From the NCBI RefSeq assembly GCF_007714205.1, contig NZ_VMQU01000023.1, positions 1 through 49,528 of the forward strand: a stretch of DNA of 49,528 nt, in the 5' to 3' direction. The stretch is from Mycobacterium helveticum (lineage in GTDB: Bacteria > Actinomycetota > Actinomycetes > Mycobacteriales > Mycobacteriaceae). Positions 7,932-17,017 of this stretch are shown here, piece by piece; position 1 is the stretch's first letter, and each line of letters starts with the position of its first letter. The position numbers and the translations under genes are program-made. A model generated the notes under the pieces. The model searched no databases, was not told where the DNA came from, and worked only from the letters and a program-made list of their open reading frames with translations.

Positions 7932-9506
7932 CGCCGCCCCGCGGGCACGGCCCTGGCGCGCAACTAGCGTGAGCCGGGCCCTGCGGCGGTTCGCCTCCGA
8001 CCGCGCGGCCGCCGGCACGCCCGCCGCGGTGTCGCCATCGATGTGCACCGTCCCGCCGGTGCTGCGGTGCTGACGCTGCCAGTCGCTGATCGCCTGCTGC
8101 GCAACATGATCGATATAGTCGGCCAGCACACTGACGGTGACCGTGCTCCGTTGCGGCACGGAGGCGAGCACGCGGGTCAGCCGCGGCAGCGCCAGGAACG
8201 TGCATGCGCCCTCGACGACCACGTGCCATTCGTCACCCACCGGAGCGGCCTCGATCCTGGCCCGGATCACCCGCCAGCCGGTCAGGGCAATGGCCAGCGC
8301 GAGTCCGATCATGACGCCGTGCAGGAGATTGAGGAAGACGACGCTGACGGTGGTCACCACGTACACCGCGAGGTCCCCGTTGCGCAGCGCCGTTTCGATG
8401 TGGGCGGGCTTGAGCAACTGGGCGCCGACCACGATGAGCAGGCCGGCCAGCGCGGCCGTGGGAATCTCTTCGACAAGCCCCGCGAACGGGATGGTGAACA
8501 GCAGTATCCAGAACCCGTGCATGATCGTCGAGGCGCGTGTCTTCGCGCCGGCGTTGACGTTGGCCGCGCTGCGGACGATGACACCGCTGACCGGCAGCCC
8601 GCCGATCGCACCCGCCGCGACGTTGGCCACGCCCAAGCCGATCAGTTCGCGGTCGAAGTCGGTGCGGGGCCCGCTGTGCATCCGGTCGATCGACACCGCG
8701 GTGAGCAGGCTCTGAACGCTGGTGACGAGAGCGACGGTGAGCACGCCCATCGCGACCGCGCCCCAGTTGCCGTCGGGCAGTTCGGGCAGTCGGATCGCGT
8801 CCAGCACCGATCCCTCCAGCCGGATCCGGGACACCTGGAACGGGAAGACGACCGAGATGACCGTCACCGCGACGATGGCGACCAGCGGGCCCGGGACGCG
8901 GCGCAGGCCGGCCGGCGCCCGGTGCCAGCCGACCAGGGCGGCGATCACCAGCACCCCGAGGAGGACGCCGGGCCGGTGCGCGTCGATGATCTGGCCCGGC
9001 AGGCCGACGACGTTCTGCCAGGCCGTGCTCTTGGACCTACCACCGAGCAGCACATGCATCTGCTGCATGGCGATGGTGATGCCGATGCCGGCCAACATGG
9101 CGTGGACGACGACGGGCGAAATCGCCAGCGCGGCCCGCGCGACGCGACTGAGCCCCAACAGCACCTGCAGAGCACCGGCGGCCGCGGTGATCAAACAGGT
9201 TATACCCCAGCCAAATTCGGATATAAGGTCGGCGACGACGACGGTCAGGCCGGCGGCGGGACCACTGACCTGCAACGGCGATCCGCCGAGAAAGCCTGCC
9301 ACGATCCCCCCGACGATCGCGGCGGTCAGGCCGGCGAGCACCGGTGCACCCGAGGCGATCGCGATCCCCAGCGACAACGGAAGTGCCACCAGGAAGACGA
9401 CCAACGAGGCCGGGAGGTCGTGGCGGACCACCGCGCGCAGCCGGTCGGTACGTGACGGCGGCGCCGACTCGACGCCCGCGCCGTGGAGCATCCCGGTGCG
9501 CTGCAT
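7926..9506 (-). CDS. SulP-family anion transporter
   Basis: Inner-membrane transporter of the SulP/SLC26 family, which moves sulfate, bicarbonate or dicarboxylates. The 526-aa protein has 10 or more hydrophobic segments and the family motifs ALPLSLGIAIASGAP, GSPLQVSGPAAGL and GGLPVSGVIVRSAANVNAGAKTR. It aligns by eye with the transporter half of M. tuberculosis Rv3273, whose C-terminus is a carbonic anhydrase. Here only a short STAS-like tail (ADYIDHVAQQAISDWQRQH) remains and the protein stops. The ATG at 9506 follows GGGAGGGG; an upstream TTG/GTG would add about 22 unmatched residues. Confidence 0.88.
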   Translation of the reverse strand: MQRTGMLHGAGVESAPPSRTDRLRAVVRHDLPASLVVFLVALPLSLGIAIASGAPVLAGLTAAIVGGIVAGFLGGSPLQVSGPAAGLTVVVADLISEFGWGITCLITAAAGALQVLLGLSRVARAALAISPVVVHAMLAGIGITIAMQQMHVLLGGRSKSTAWQNVVGLPGQIIDAHRPGVLLGVLVIAALVGWHRAPAGLRRVPGPLVAIVAVTVISVVFPFQVSRIRLEGSVLDAIRLPELPDGNWGAVAMGVLTVALVTSVQSLLTAVSIDRMHSGPRTDFDRELIGLGVANVAAGAIGGLPVSGVIVRSAANVNAGAKTRASTIMHGFWILLFTIPFAGLVEEIPTAALAGLLIVVGAQLLKPAHIETALRNGDLAVYVVTTVSVVFLNLLHGVMIGLALAIALTGWRVIRARIEAAPVGDEWHVVVEGACTFLALPRLTRVLASVPQRSTVTVSVLADYIDHVAQQAISDWQRQHRSTGGTVHIDGDTAAGVPAAARSEANRRRARLTLVARQGRARGAAL

Positions 9507-9650
9507 CGACCCCTCCCTGGGTCGTGTCCTGGCGGTGCTGCGGTGCCCGCCGCGTGCCGCGGCCGGTGACACCCGTGTAATCCATTGGAGCCCAAGCGAT
9601 TAAACATCCGAACGCCGTCGTCCGGGCGGGCCCGGCTCCTACGCTCGAAG

Positions 9651-9660
9651 TTAGGTTAGG
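9651..9660. promoter_or_regulatory. IdeR-like half site TTAGGTTAGG
   Basis: Matches the left 10 bases of the IdeR iron box (TTAGGTTAGGCTAACCTAA) exactly, but the right half is GC-rich and unrelated. It lies about 145 bp upstream of the SulP start and 90 bp beyond the VOC gene. A half site alone is unlikely to bind IdeR strongly. Confidence 0.2.
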
Positions 9661-9751
9661 TGGGGGGCCGGGCCTGGTCAACCCGGCAAGCCGGGCCCAT
9701 ATTGAATCCAAATCTTCGGCGCCGCCCCGGCGATGCCGTCGCCGGTACCGC

Positions 9752-10150
9752 TCAGTCGCGGTCGTGGTGGCACACGGCCTCGAGTTTGAGGCCGAACGGG
9801 TCATCCCAGAAGGTCGCGTAGTAATGGCCGGGGTACTGCGGAAAGTCCCGGAAATGTTCGATCACGGTGGCCCCGATCGCGGTGACGTGGTCGTGCACGG
9901 CGCGCACCGATGACCGGCGCGGCACGCTGAACGCCAAGTGCTGCAAGCCCGTTCGCTGCGGCGAATACTCCCCGGGCTGGGTGGCCGGGTAGAAGAACAG
10001 GTAAGTGCCCGGTTTACCGTCGGCCGGCCGGTAGGAGAATTCGTCGGCGGCGTCGAAGAACGGCTCGAAGCCGACAAGGGGCAGCAGCGCGCCGTAGTAG
10101 CGCCTGGCGGCGAGCAGATCAGGCACGTTGACGCCCAGGTGACCCAGCAT
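9752..10150 (-). CDS. VOC/glyoxalase-fold protein
   Basis: A single-domain vicinal-oxygen-chelate protein, 132 aa, with two beta-alpha-beta-beta-beta halves: LGHLGVNVPDLLAARRYY at the N-terminus (metal His), LQHLAFSVP in the middle and a C-terminal DPFGLKLEAV strand with the usual glutamate. Substrate unknown; relatives include glyoxalase I, fosfomycin-resistance proteins and dioxygenases. The gene starts about 25 bp after the histidine kinase stop on the same strand, so the two are probably co-transcribed. A TTG at 10165 would add five residues; neither start has a strong ribosome binding site. Confidence 0.8.
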   Translation of the reverse strand: MLGHLGVNVPDLLAARRYYGALLPLVGFEPFFDAADEFSYRPADGKPGTYLFFYPATQPGEYSPQRTGLQHLAFSVPRRSSVRAVHDHVTAIGATVIEHFRDFPQYPGHYYATFWDDPFGLKLEAVCHHDRD

Positions 10151-10175
10151 CGGCTCAGTATCCAACGGCGCCGCG

Positions 10176-11528
10176 TCAGGCGGGGCCGCGCCCGTCTCCG
10201 GCGAGCTTCAGCAGCAGCCGCGTCCCGCCCAGCGGGCTGGCGTGCAGGGAGGCCTCGCCGCCGTGCAATTCGGCCTGTTGCGCCACCAGCGCGAGCCCCA
10301 ATCCCGAGCCCGAGCGCGACGCCGTCGAGCCGCGGGAGAAGCGCGCGAAGACCGCGGTGCGTTCGTGTTCCGGGACCCCGGTGCCGTCGTCGTCGATCGC
10401 GATCTGCACACCCTCGGCGGAACTGGCGACATTGAGCTGGATCTCGGTGGCGCCGCCGTGCTTGACGGCGTTGGCGATGGCGTTGTCGATCACCAGCCGC
10501 AGCCCGGTGGGCAGGCCCACCATCAGCACGGTGGGCGAGGGCACCAGCGACACCTCGACGTCGGGGTAGACGCGCAGCGCGTCGTGGGCGGCCCGGTCCA
10601 ACAGTTCGGTGATGTCGAACGGCACGAAATCGTCGACGGTGGTGAGTTCCCCCTGGGCCAGCCGTTCGAGTGCCGTCAGCGTCGATTCGATGCGGCGCTG
10701 GGTTCGGATGACGTCGCTGATCACCTCGTGGCGCTGCTCGGGCGCCAGCTCGAGGGTGGACAACACCTCCAGGTTCGTGCGCATGGCGGTCAGCGGGGTC
10801 CGCAGCTCGTGCGAGGCGACGGCGGCGAAGTCGCGAGCCGATTCCAGCGCCGCCCTGGTGCGTTGCTGCTCGTTGCCGATGCGGGCCAGCATCCCCTCGA
10901 CGGCCTCGGCGATCTCCACGGCCTCCCGCACGCCGCGGACCTGGACCTCGTCCGGGCTGGACTGGGCGTTGATGGCGCGGGCCTGCTGGGCCAGCAACAG
11001 GAACGGGTTGACCATGATCAGCGAGATCACCCAGCCGACGAGCACGGTGCCGACGATCACGCTGGCGCAGATCAGCATCACGCGCAGGTGCAGTGCATTG
11101 ATGCGACGCTGCGCCTCGGCCAACGGGGCCGCGAGCGAGATCGTGGCCGGCCCCGCGGTGAAGGTGCGGACGCGGTACTGCACGCCGTTGATGGTGGTGT
11201 TCGCATAGCCGTTGGGCAGCTTGGGCAGGACGATGGCGCTGGGCACGGAGACGGTCACGCCGCCGATGCGCGCGGTGCGGACCAGGTTGCCGTCCGGCGT
11301 CGGCCGGTCGGGGCTGCTGAGCTGGGCGTTGTTGAGCAGCGTGTTGATGTCGCCGAGGCTGCTGACCGAATCCAGCCGCCGGTCGAGCTGGCTGTACTGG
11401 TCGTTGGTGACGCCGATCCATACCCACGCGGCCAGGGCGACGGCGAACGTGATCACCCCGAGTTGCGCGATGACGACGATGGTGCGCAGGGACAGCACCC
11501 GCATCGGCAGCTGCAGATGCCGCAGCAT
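10176..11528 (-). CDS. PrrB-like sensor histidine kinase without adjacent response regulator
   Basis: A 450-aa membrane histidine kinase. TM1 is about 17-38, followed by an extracytoplasmic sensor of about 105 residues and TM2 about 148-173. A HAMP linker and HisKA (ASHELRTPLTAMRTNLEVL, phospho-acceptor His240) come next. HATPase motifs are NAIANAVKHGG (N box), DDDGTGVPE (G1) and GSGLGLALV (G2). The cytoplasmic half is very close to M. tuberculosis PrrB (about 446 aa); the sensor domain is much less alike. prrB normally follows prrA, but no response regulator is encoded here: a VOC gene lies downstream and a divergent TetR upstream. It may signal through the distant PrrA. ATG 11528 is chosen for the AGGA 7 nt upstream. 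Confidence 0.9.
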   Translation of the reverse strand: MLRHLQLPMRVLSLRTIVVIAQLGVITFAVALAAWVWIGVTNDQYSQLDRRLDSVSSLGDINTLLNNAQLSSPDRPTPDGNLVRTARIGGVTVSVPSAIVLPKLPNGYANTTINGVQYRVRTFTAGPATISLAAPLAEAQRRINALHLRVMLICASVIVGTVLVGWVISLIMVNPFLLLAQQARAINAQSSPDEVQVRGVREAVEIAEAVEGMLARIGNEQQRTRAALESARDFAAVASHELRTPLTAMRTNLEVLSTLELAPEQRHEVISDVIRTQRRIESTLTALERLAQGELTTVDDFVPFDITELLDRAAHDALRVYPDVEVSLVPSPTVLMVGLPTGLRLVIDNAIANAVKHGGATEIQLNVASSAEGVQIAIDDDGTGVPEHERTAVFARFSRGSTASRSGSGLGLALVAQQAELHGGEASLHASPLGGTRLLLKLAGDGRGPA

Positions 11529-11721
11529 GCGAGAATCCTGCTCCATTATCGGGCCCACACCGCCGGGCCCGGGTCGGGAATCCGGCCGGCGAGCCGAGGG
11601 TCGCGCCGCAGCGGGGTGCCAATCATGAGCCAATTATGGTTCACCCGCGCGTCGACCGGTTCCCGACGTACGGGCGGCCCGGTGACGGGCGTCTCACCGC
11701 CACCGTTTGCGGCGCCGCGCA

Positions 11722-11741
11722 GTGAGTGATTACTCTCTCAC
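11722..11741 (+). promoter_or_regulatory. TetR operator GTGAG-N10-CTCAC
   Basis: An imperfect 20-bp palindrome (arms GTGAGtGA / TCtCTCAC) ending one base before the TetR start codon. The position fits negative autoregulation of the TetR-acyl-CoA dehydrogenase pair. Confidence 0.55.
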
Positions 11742-11742
11742 C

Positions 11743-12357
11743 ATGGCCCTCTCCGGGCGGGACCGCCTGCTGGCCGAGGCGCTGAAACTCTTCGCGGCCA
11801 AGGGATACGCGGCGACGTCGGTGGCCGACATCCAGCGGGCATCCGGCCTGGCACCGGGGTCCGGGGCGCTCTACAAGCATTTCGGGTCCAAGCGCGAACT
11901 GCTCGAGGCCGCAGTCGCGCACCGCATCGACCGGATCGTCGCCGCGCGCGAGCAGTACGACGCCGGGGAGCCGGGCGGCGTCGAGGCGGCGGTGCGCATC
12001 GCCGGCCGGCTGATCTGGGACAACCTGCGCCAGAGCGAGGACCTGCTCAAGGTCATGCTGCGCGAACCCGACGAACTCGGCGACCTCGACGAGAAGACCT
12101 GGCAGGTCATCACCGACAACACCTACCAGCGGTTCGCCGACGAACTGGTGGCGTCCAACCGAGCCGGGCGCACCCGCATTCCCGATCCCGAGGCGGCCGC
12201 GGCCGTGGCGATCGGGTCGTTGTCCTATGCCGCGACGTTGCAGGCGCTGACCGGTCGCCTGCCCGGAAACATCGATGCACAGCGTTACTTCGAGGCGTGG
12301 GTCGGCCAGACGGTCAGCGTCATCACCCAATACCGATACCGTGAGATTCAGGAGTAG
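11743..12357 (+). CDS. TetR-family transcriptional regulator
   Basis: A 204-aa repressor-type protein. The N-terminal helix-turn-helix (about 5-50) reads [23 protein letters not shown], followed by [20 protein letters not shown]. The C-terminal ligand domain is not recognisable. The stop is 4 bp before the acyl-CoA dehydrogenase start, whose AGGAG overlaps the end of this gene, so they form an operon. A palindrome abuts the start codon. The probable ligand is an acyl-CoA or fatty acid, inferred from the partner. Confidence 0.9.
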   Translation: MALSGRDRLLAEALKLFAAKGYAATSVADIQRASGLAPGSGALYKHFGSKRELLEAAVAHRIDRIVAAREQYDAGEPGGVEAAVRIAGRLIWDNLRQSEDLLKVMLREPDELGDLDEKTWQVITDNTYQRFADELVASNRAGRTRIPDPEAAAAVAIGSLSYAATLQALTGRLPGNIDAQRYFEAWVGQTVSVITQYRYREIQE

Positions 12358-12361
12358 AACC

Positions 12362-13573
12362 GTGGCTTTTTCACTGCAACTCAGCGACGACGTGATCGAG
12401 ATGCGCGACTGGGTGCACCAGTTCGCCGCCGAAGTGATCCGCCCCGCGGCGGCCGAATGGGACGAGCGCGAGGAAACCCCGTGGCCGGTGATCCAGGAGG
12501 CCGCCAAGGTGGGGCTCTACTCGTCGGACTTTTTCGTGCAGCAGGCGACCGAGCCGTCGGGGCTGGGCATGCTCATCGCGTTCGAGGAGACGTTCTGGGG
12601 CGATGCCGGTATCGCGTTGTCCTTCATGGGTACCGCGCTGGCCGCGGCGGCGCTGGCCGGCAACGGAACTCCTGAACAGCTGGGCCGCTGGCTGCCCGAG
12701 ATGTTCGGCACCCCCGAAGAACCCAAGCTCGGCGCGTTCTGCTCGTCGGAGCCCGACGCGGGCTCCGACGTCGGCGGCATCCGCACCCGCGCCCGGTACG
12801 ACGAGGCATCCCGCGAGTGGGTGCTCAACGGCACCAAGACCTGGGCGACCAATGGCGGTATCGCCAACGTGCACATCGTGGTGGCATCGGTCTATCCCGA
12901 GCTCGGCACCCGCGGCCAGGCGACCTTCCTGATCCCGCCGGACACCCAAGGCCTTTCGCAGGGGCAGAAATTCAAGAAGCACGGAATCCGCGCGTCGCAC
13001 ACCGCGGAGGTGGTGCTCGACGACGTCCGTCTGCCCGAGGACGCCATCCTGGGCGGCCGGGCGAAGTTCGAGGAGCGCATCGCCCGGGTCAAGTCCGGTG
13101 GGTCCGCGGGCGGGCAGGCGGCGATGAAGACGTTCGAACGCACCCGGCCGGGCGTCGGCGCGATGGCCGTCGGCGTGGCCCGGGCCGCCTATGAGTACGC
13201 GCTCGAATACGCCTGCCAGCGTGAGCAATTCGGCCGGAAGATCGGCGAATTCCAGGCGGTGGCTTTCAAGCTGGCCGACATGAAGAGCCGCATCGACGCG
13301 GCGCGACTACTGGTGTGGCGGGCCGGTTGGATGGCAAACAACAACCAGGACTTCGATTCGGCCGAGGGCTCGATGGCCAAGCTGGTGGCCAGCGAGACCG
13401 CCGTCTATGTCACCGACGAGGCCATCCAGATCCTCGGCGGCAACGGCTACACCCGCGACTACCCCGTCGAGCGGATGCACCGCGACGCGAAGATCTTCAC
13501 GATCTTCGAGGGAACCAGCGAGATTCAGCGCCTGGTCATCTCGCGGGCGCTGACGGGGCTGTCCATCCGGTAG
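12362..13573 (+). CDS. Acyl-CoA dehydrogenase (FadE family)
   Basis: FAD enzyme that introduces the alpha-beta double bond in acyl-CoA. 403 aa with the N-terminal helical, middle beta ([24 protein letters not shown]/substrate contact) and C-terminal helical domains. [20 protein letters not shown] and FEGTSEIQR, which carries the catalytic-base Glu, are intact. GTG start preceded by AGGAG at the end of the TetR gene. Mycobacteria carry dozens of FadE paralogues and the exact one is not assigned. Expression is probably set by the upstream TetR. Confidence 0.93.
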   Translation: MAFSLQLSDDVIEMRDWVHQFAAEVIRPAAAEWDEREETPWPVIQEAAKVGLYSSDFFVQQATEPSGLGMLIAFEETFWGDAGIALSFMGTALAAAALAGNGTPEQLGRWLPEMFGTPEEPKLGAFCSSEPDAGSDVGGIRTRARYDEASREWVLNGTKTWATNGGIANVHIVVASVYPELGTRGQATFLIPPDTQGLSQGQKFKKHGIRASHTAEVVLDDVRLPEDAILGGRAKFEERIARVKSGGSAGGQAAMKTFERTRPGVGAMAVGVARAAYEYALEYACQREQFGRKIGEFQAVAFKLADMKSRIDAARLLVWRAGWMANNNQDFDSAEGSMAKLVASETAVYVTDEAIQILGGNGYTRDYPVERMHRDAKIFTIFEGTSEIQRLVISRALTGLSIR

Positions 13574-13623
13574 CCACCGCGCCCCATGGTGATCTAACGC
13601 CGGGCACCAGACATGATGGCCGG

Positions 13624-14841
13624 GTGACCACCGACATCCGCGTACTCGACGACGAAGACGACCTGATCGCCGCGGCCAACGTGTTCCGCGCCTCGATGGT
13701 GGGCCTGCCGCCGCTACCGGACCTGCCGCCCGGCCGGATCACCGAACTGCTCGAGCCCGGCCGCACCATCGGGGCGTTCGTCGACGGGGAGCTGGTCGGC
13801 ACCGCCGACGCCGCGACGAGCGGCCTGACACTGCCCGGCGGGACGGTCGTGGGCCATGCCGCCGTGACGCACATCGGGGTGCTGCCGTCGGTCACGCGCA
13901 GGGGGATAGCCACCGACCTGGTCGGTCATCAGCTGCGCGACATCGCCGAGCGGGGCGAGGTCGTGGCCACGTTGCGCGCGTCCGAGGCCACGATCTACGA
14001 GCGGTTCGGCTACGGCGTGGCGAGCTCGTCGCAGAGCGTGGAGGTGGCGACCGCGCGGGCGGCGCTGCGCCCGGGCGTCGGGCGCGGCGGTCCGGTGCGG
14101 CTGCTCGACGGCGCCGCGGCCTGGGATGTGCTGCCGCGGATCTGCGCCGCGAACCGGCCGTCCCGGCCCGGAACCGTCGACCGCCCGGCGGTGTGGTGGC
14201 GAAGCGTGCGGTTGCGCACCGAATCATCCTCGACCCCTTGGTATGTCGCGGTGCACGGCGATCCTGGGCACGAAACGGGGTTCGTCCGCTACCGCCCCGT
14301 CGACACCGACAGGTGGTTCGTGAGCGAGCAGCGCACGATCGTGGTCGAGGACTTCTTCGCCCCCACCGAGGACGCCTACCTGGGGCTGCTGCGCTTCCTG
14401 CTGGGACTCGACCTGATCGACCGCGTGGTGTTCTGGTCGCTGCCCCTCGACGATCCGCTGCCGTGGTTGCTTGTTGATCGGCGGGCGATGCGGGTGTCCG
14501 CGGTGCATGACGAAACGTGGCTGCGCGTGGTCGACTCCGGCAAGGCGCTGTCGGCGCGCCGGTACTCCTGCGCCGGCGACGTCATCATCGCCGTCAACGA
14601 TCTGGTCCTGCCGCACAATTCGGCCCATTTCGCCGTGAGCGCCGCGGGGGCCGAACGCACCGACCGGCGCGCCCGGTTGCACGTGGGCATCGAGGGGCTG
14701 GCCGCGGTGCTGCTCGGCGGTGCGACGTGGCACAGCCTCGCCGTGGCGGGGCTGGCCCGGGCCGACGACCCCGAGGCGGTCGCCGTGGCCGACCGGCTCT
14801 TCGAGGTGCCCGACGCCCCGTACGCCGGGTTCTTCTTCTAG
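13624..14841 (+). CDS. Eis-family GNAT N-acetyltransferase
   Basis: A 405-aa protein with the three-part Eis architecture. An N-terminal GNAT domain has the acetyl-CoA loop VLPSVTRRGIATDL and the ASEATIYERFGYG motif. A second GNAT-like domain and a C-terminal sterol-carrier-like domain follow, ending in aromatic residues at the free carboxyl terminus, as in Eis. Eis proteins acetylate aminoglycosides and host or bacterial lysines. Mycobacteria often have several copies, and this may be an Eis2-like paralogue rather than the Rv2416c orthologue. The GTG start gives the usual N-terminus. It follows the acyl-CoA dehydrogenase by 50 bp. Confidence 0.85.
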   Translation: MTTDIRVLDDEDDLIAAANVFRASMVGLPPLPDLPPGRITELLEPGRTIGAFVDGELVGTADAATSGLTLPGGTVVGHAAVTHIGVLPSVTRRGIATDLVGHQLRDIAERGEVVATLRASEATIYERFGYGVASSSQSVEVATARAALRPGVGRGGPVRLLDGAAAWDVLPRICAANRPSRPGTVDRPAVWWRSVRLRTESSSTPWYVAVHGDPGHETGFVRYRPVDTDRWFVSEQRTIVVEDFFAPTEDAYLGLLRFLLGLDLIDRVVFWSLPLDDPLPWLLVDRRAMRVSAVHDETWLRVVDSGKALSARRYSCAGDVIIAVNDLVLPHNSAHFAVSAAGAERTDRRARLHVGIEGLAAVLLGGATWHSLAVAGLARADDPEAVAVADRLFEVPDAPYAGFFF

Positions 14842-15028
14842 CGACGGCGCACGGCGCGCGCGGCCGTGATCGTCGTCGGGTCGGCCACGACACTCCTTGC
14901 TCCCGGACCGTGCAGAAGCTGATTGAGCAGGCCCGGGCCTCCTGCGCGTCGCGCACCGGCGCACCGCTCTCGTAACTGGACCGGCGCGCTCGCGGAGGCC
15001 GCGCTGGGTGGCGGCCTGCCGGGCGAGC

Positions 15029-16279
15029 TCACCTCAGTGAGTAGCGGATCGGCAGGTGCTTGAGGCCACCGACGAACGTCGTGGCGATGAGCTCGGGCTC
15101 CCCGGCCAGCTCGATGGTCTTGACCCGCGGAATCAGTTCGGAGAAAAAGCTGTTCATCTCCATGCGGGCCAGCGCCGCACCCAGGCAGAAGTGCACGCCG
15201 TAGCCGAACGACAGGTGCTTGTTGGGATCCCGGCCGACGTCGAAGCGGAACGGGTCGGTGAACACGTCCTCGTCGCGGTTCGCCGAAACATAGGACAGCA
15301 GCACCGACTCGCCCTCGGCGATCGCGACCCCGCGCACCTCCGTGTCCGCCTGTGCGGTGCGCATGAACTCCTTGACCGGCACCACCCAGCGAATCATCTC
15401 CTCGACCGCGGTGCCCATCAGGCTCATGTCGTTCTGCAGCCGCGCCAGCTCGTCGGGATGCTCCAGCAGAGCCAGCAGCCCGCCGGCGATCCCGGCGCTG
15501 GTCGTGTCGTGCCCCGCGCTGGCCACGATCACGTAGTACGACGTGGTGTCCATGTCCGACAACGGTTCCCCGTTGACCGTGGCGTTGGCGATCGCCGAGG
15601 CCAGATCCTCGGTCGGATGCTCGCGACGCGACGCGGTCAGCGCCGCGAAGTAGTTGAAGAAGTCCAGCAGCACCGCCAGCATGTCCTCGGGGGTGCCACC
15701 ACGCTGAAACTCCGTGTCCTCGCCCCCGAACATCTCCTGGGTGAGCTTGAGCATGCGCGGGAAGTCCGACTCCGGCAGGCCCAGCAGCGACAGGATCACA
15801 TACAGCGGATAGTTGACCGCGACCTCCTGGACGAAGTCGCACTCCGGTCCCTTCTCGACCATCTTGTCGACGTAGATCCTGGCCAGCTCGTCCACGCGAA
15901 TTTTCAAGGCCCGCATGGCCGCCGGGCGGAACCAGTCCGCCCCGACCTTGCGGATGTCCCGGTGATGCGGGTCGTCCATGTGGATCAGCGTGCGCAGGCC
16001 GATACCGGCCTCCCGATCCGCGCGCAGCCTCTCGTCGAGCGCGATGTTCATCAGCAACGGGCGCGGATCGTTGGTGAACAAGTCGTTCTGCCGTTCGATG
16101 TCCATGATGTCGGCGTGCTTGGTCACCGCCCAGAACGGCCGGTACCCCTCGACGTCGACCCAGGACACCGGGGCATGGACGCGCAGGTGGGCCAGCGCCT
16201 CGTGCAGCCGCTTTTCATCGGTATAGGCCGCGGGGTCGGTCAGCAGCCGCGCGGCATCGTCCATGATGCGGGTGCTCAT
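15029..16279 (-). CDS. Cytochrome P450
   Basis: Soluble class I bacterial P450, 416 aa. I-helix oxygen motif ASAGHDTTS, K-helix EEMIR, heme-binding loop FGYGVHFCLG with Cys365 as the axial thiolate. The substrate cannot be read; family-level naming would need alignment. No ferredoxin gene adjoins. ATG start with AAGGAG 6 nt upstream. It is divergent from a TetR gene with a palindromic site between them, so it is probably repressed by that regulator. Convergent with the Eis-family gene across a 187-bp gap with no clear terminator. Confidence 0.94.
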   Translation of the reverse strand: MSTRIMDDAARLLTDPAAYTDEKRLHEALAHLRVHAPVSWVDVEGYRPFWAVTKHADIMDIERQNDLFTNDPRPLLMNIALDERLRADREAGIGLRTLIHMDDPHHRDIRKVGADWFRPAAMRALKIRVDELARIYVDKMVEKGPECDFVQEVAVNYPLYVILSLLGLPESDFPRMLKLTQEMFGGEDTEFQRGGTPEDMLAVLLDFFNYFAALTASRREHPTEDLASAIANATVNGEPLSDMDTTSYYVIVASAGHDTTSAGIAGGLLALLEHPDELARLQNDMSLMGTAVEEMIRWVVPVKEFMRTAQADTEVRGVAIAEGESVLLSYVSANRDEDVFTDPFRFDVGRDPNKHLSFGYGVHFCLGAALARMEMNSFFSELIPRVKTIELAGEPELIATTFVGGLKHLPIRYSLR

Positions 16280-16319
16280 AGGTGCTCCTTGGGTGCAGTT
16301 CGCCGTCGCACATGATCTA

Positions 16320-16333
16320 GAACGGATTCGTTC
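16320..16333. promoter_or_regulatory. Operator palindrome between the P450 and TetR genes
   Basis: GAACG-GATT-CGTTC, a near-perfect palindrome (GAACGnATnCGTTC) in the 94-bp divergent intergenic region, 41 bp from the P450 start and 41 bp from the TetR start. The equal spacing to both genes fits one operator controlling both. Confidence 0.6.
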
Positions 16334-16373
16334 CTGATTATGGCGCGTCGCGGGCGTGCGTCAAGATGTCATT

Positions 16374-16982
16374 ATGACTGCCGCGGGCCGCAACTACGGC
16401 GGGCTCACCCCCGAACAGCGTGCGCAGGACCGCCGCGGACGCCTGATCGAGGCCGCCCGCGCGCTCATCGGCGACGGCGGCGTGGCACCGCTGACCGTCG
16501 ACCTCGTGTGCCGGCGCGCGGCCCTGAGCAAGCGGTATTTCTACACCGAATTCGCCACCAAGGACGACTTGCTCGACGCCTGCGCCGACGATCTGTTCGG
16601 GCGGCTGGTGGCCCGGATGGACGACGTGCTGACCACCGCCCCGCTCGCCGATCGCGTCGAGGGCACCCTGCGCGCCGTGCTGCGCACCCTGGCGTCGGAC
16701 CGCGCGGACGCCCGGCTGTACATGGAGTGCCCGGGTTTTCCGCGGCTGCGCGAACACCAACAGCGTGCGGTGCGTGACTTCACCGACCGCATGGCGGCCG
16801 ACGCCATCCCCTTCACCGGACGTCCGAAGCCGTCCGTCGACCGGAAGTTGGCGACGCGCGCGCTGGTCGCCGGGACCACCGACCTCATCGTCGCCTGGCT
16901 GCACGGCGACATCGACACCGACGAGGACACCCTCGTCGCCACCCTCGCCGCGGCGGCCAGTGGAGCGGCAACCACGATCTAG
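16374..16982 (+). CDS. TetR-family transcriptional regulator
   Basis: A 202-aa protein with an N-terminal helix-turn-helix at about 18-65: RLIEAARALIGDGGVAPLTV, followed by ALSKRYFYTEFATKDDLLDAC. The C-terminal ligand domain is unassigned. Divergent from the P450, which is the likely target. The ATG at 16374 is used because the conserved HTH begins about 18 residues later; an upstream in-frame start would only add MRQDVI. Confidence 0.88.
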   Translation: MTAAGRNYGGLTPEQRAQDRRGRLIEAARALIGDGGVAPLTVDLVCRRAALSKRYFYTEFATKDDLLDACADDLFGRLVARMDDVLTTAPLADRVEGTLRAVLRTLASDRADARLYMECPGFPRLREHQQRAVRDFTDRMAADAIPFTGRPKPSVDRKLATRALVAGTTDLIVAWLHGDIDTDEDTLVATLAAAASGAATTI

Positions 16983-17017
16983 CCCACGCCAATCACCCGG
17001 TAGTGTAACAGTTCTCG

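Noticed and set aside
8043..9455. 470-codon plus-strand frame across the SulP gene
   Set aside because: His/Asp/Arg-rich antisense shadow; the minus-strand frame has clear transporter helices.
9651..9660. IdeR iron box
   Set aside because: Only the left half matches; kept as a low-confidence half site, not called as an iron-regulated promoter.
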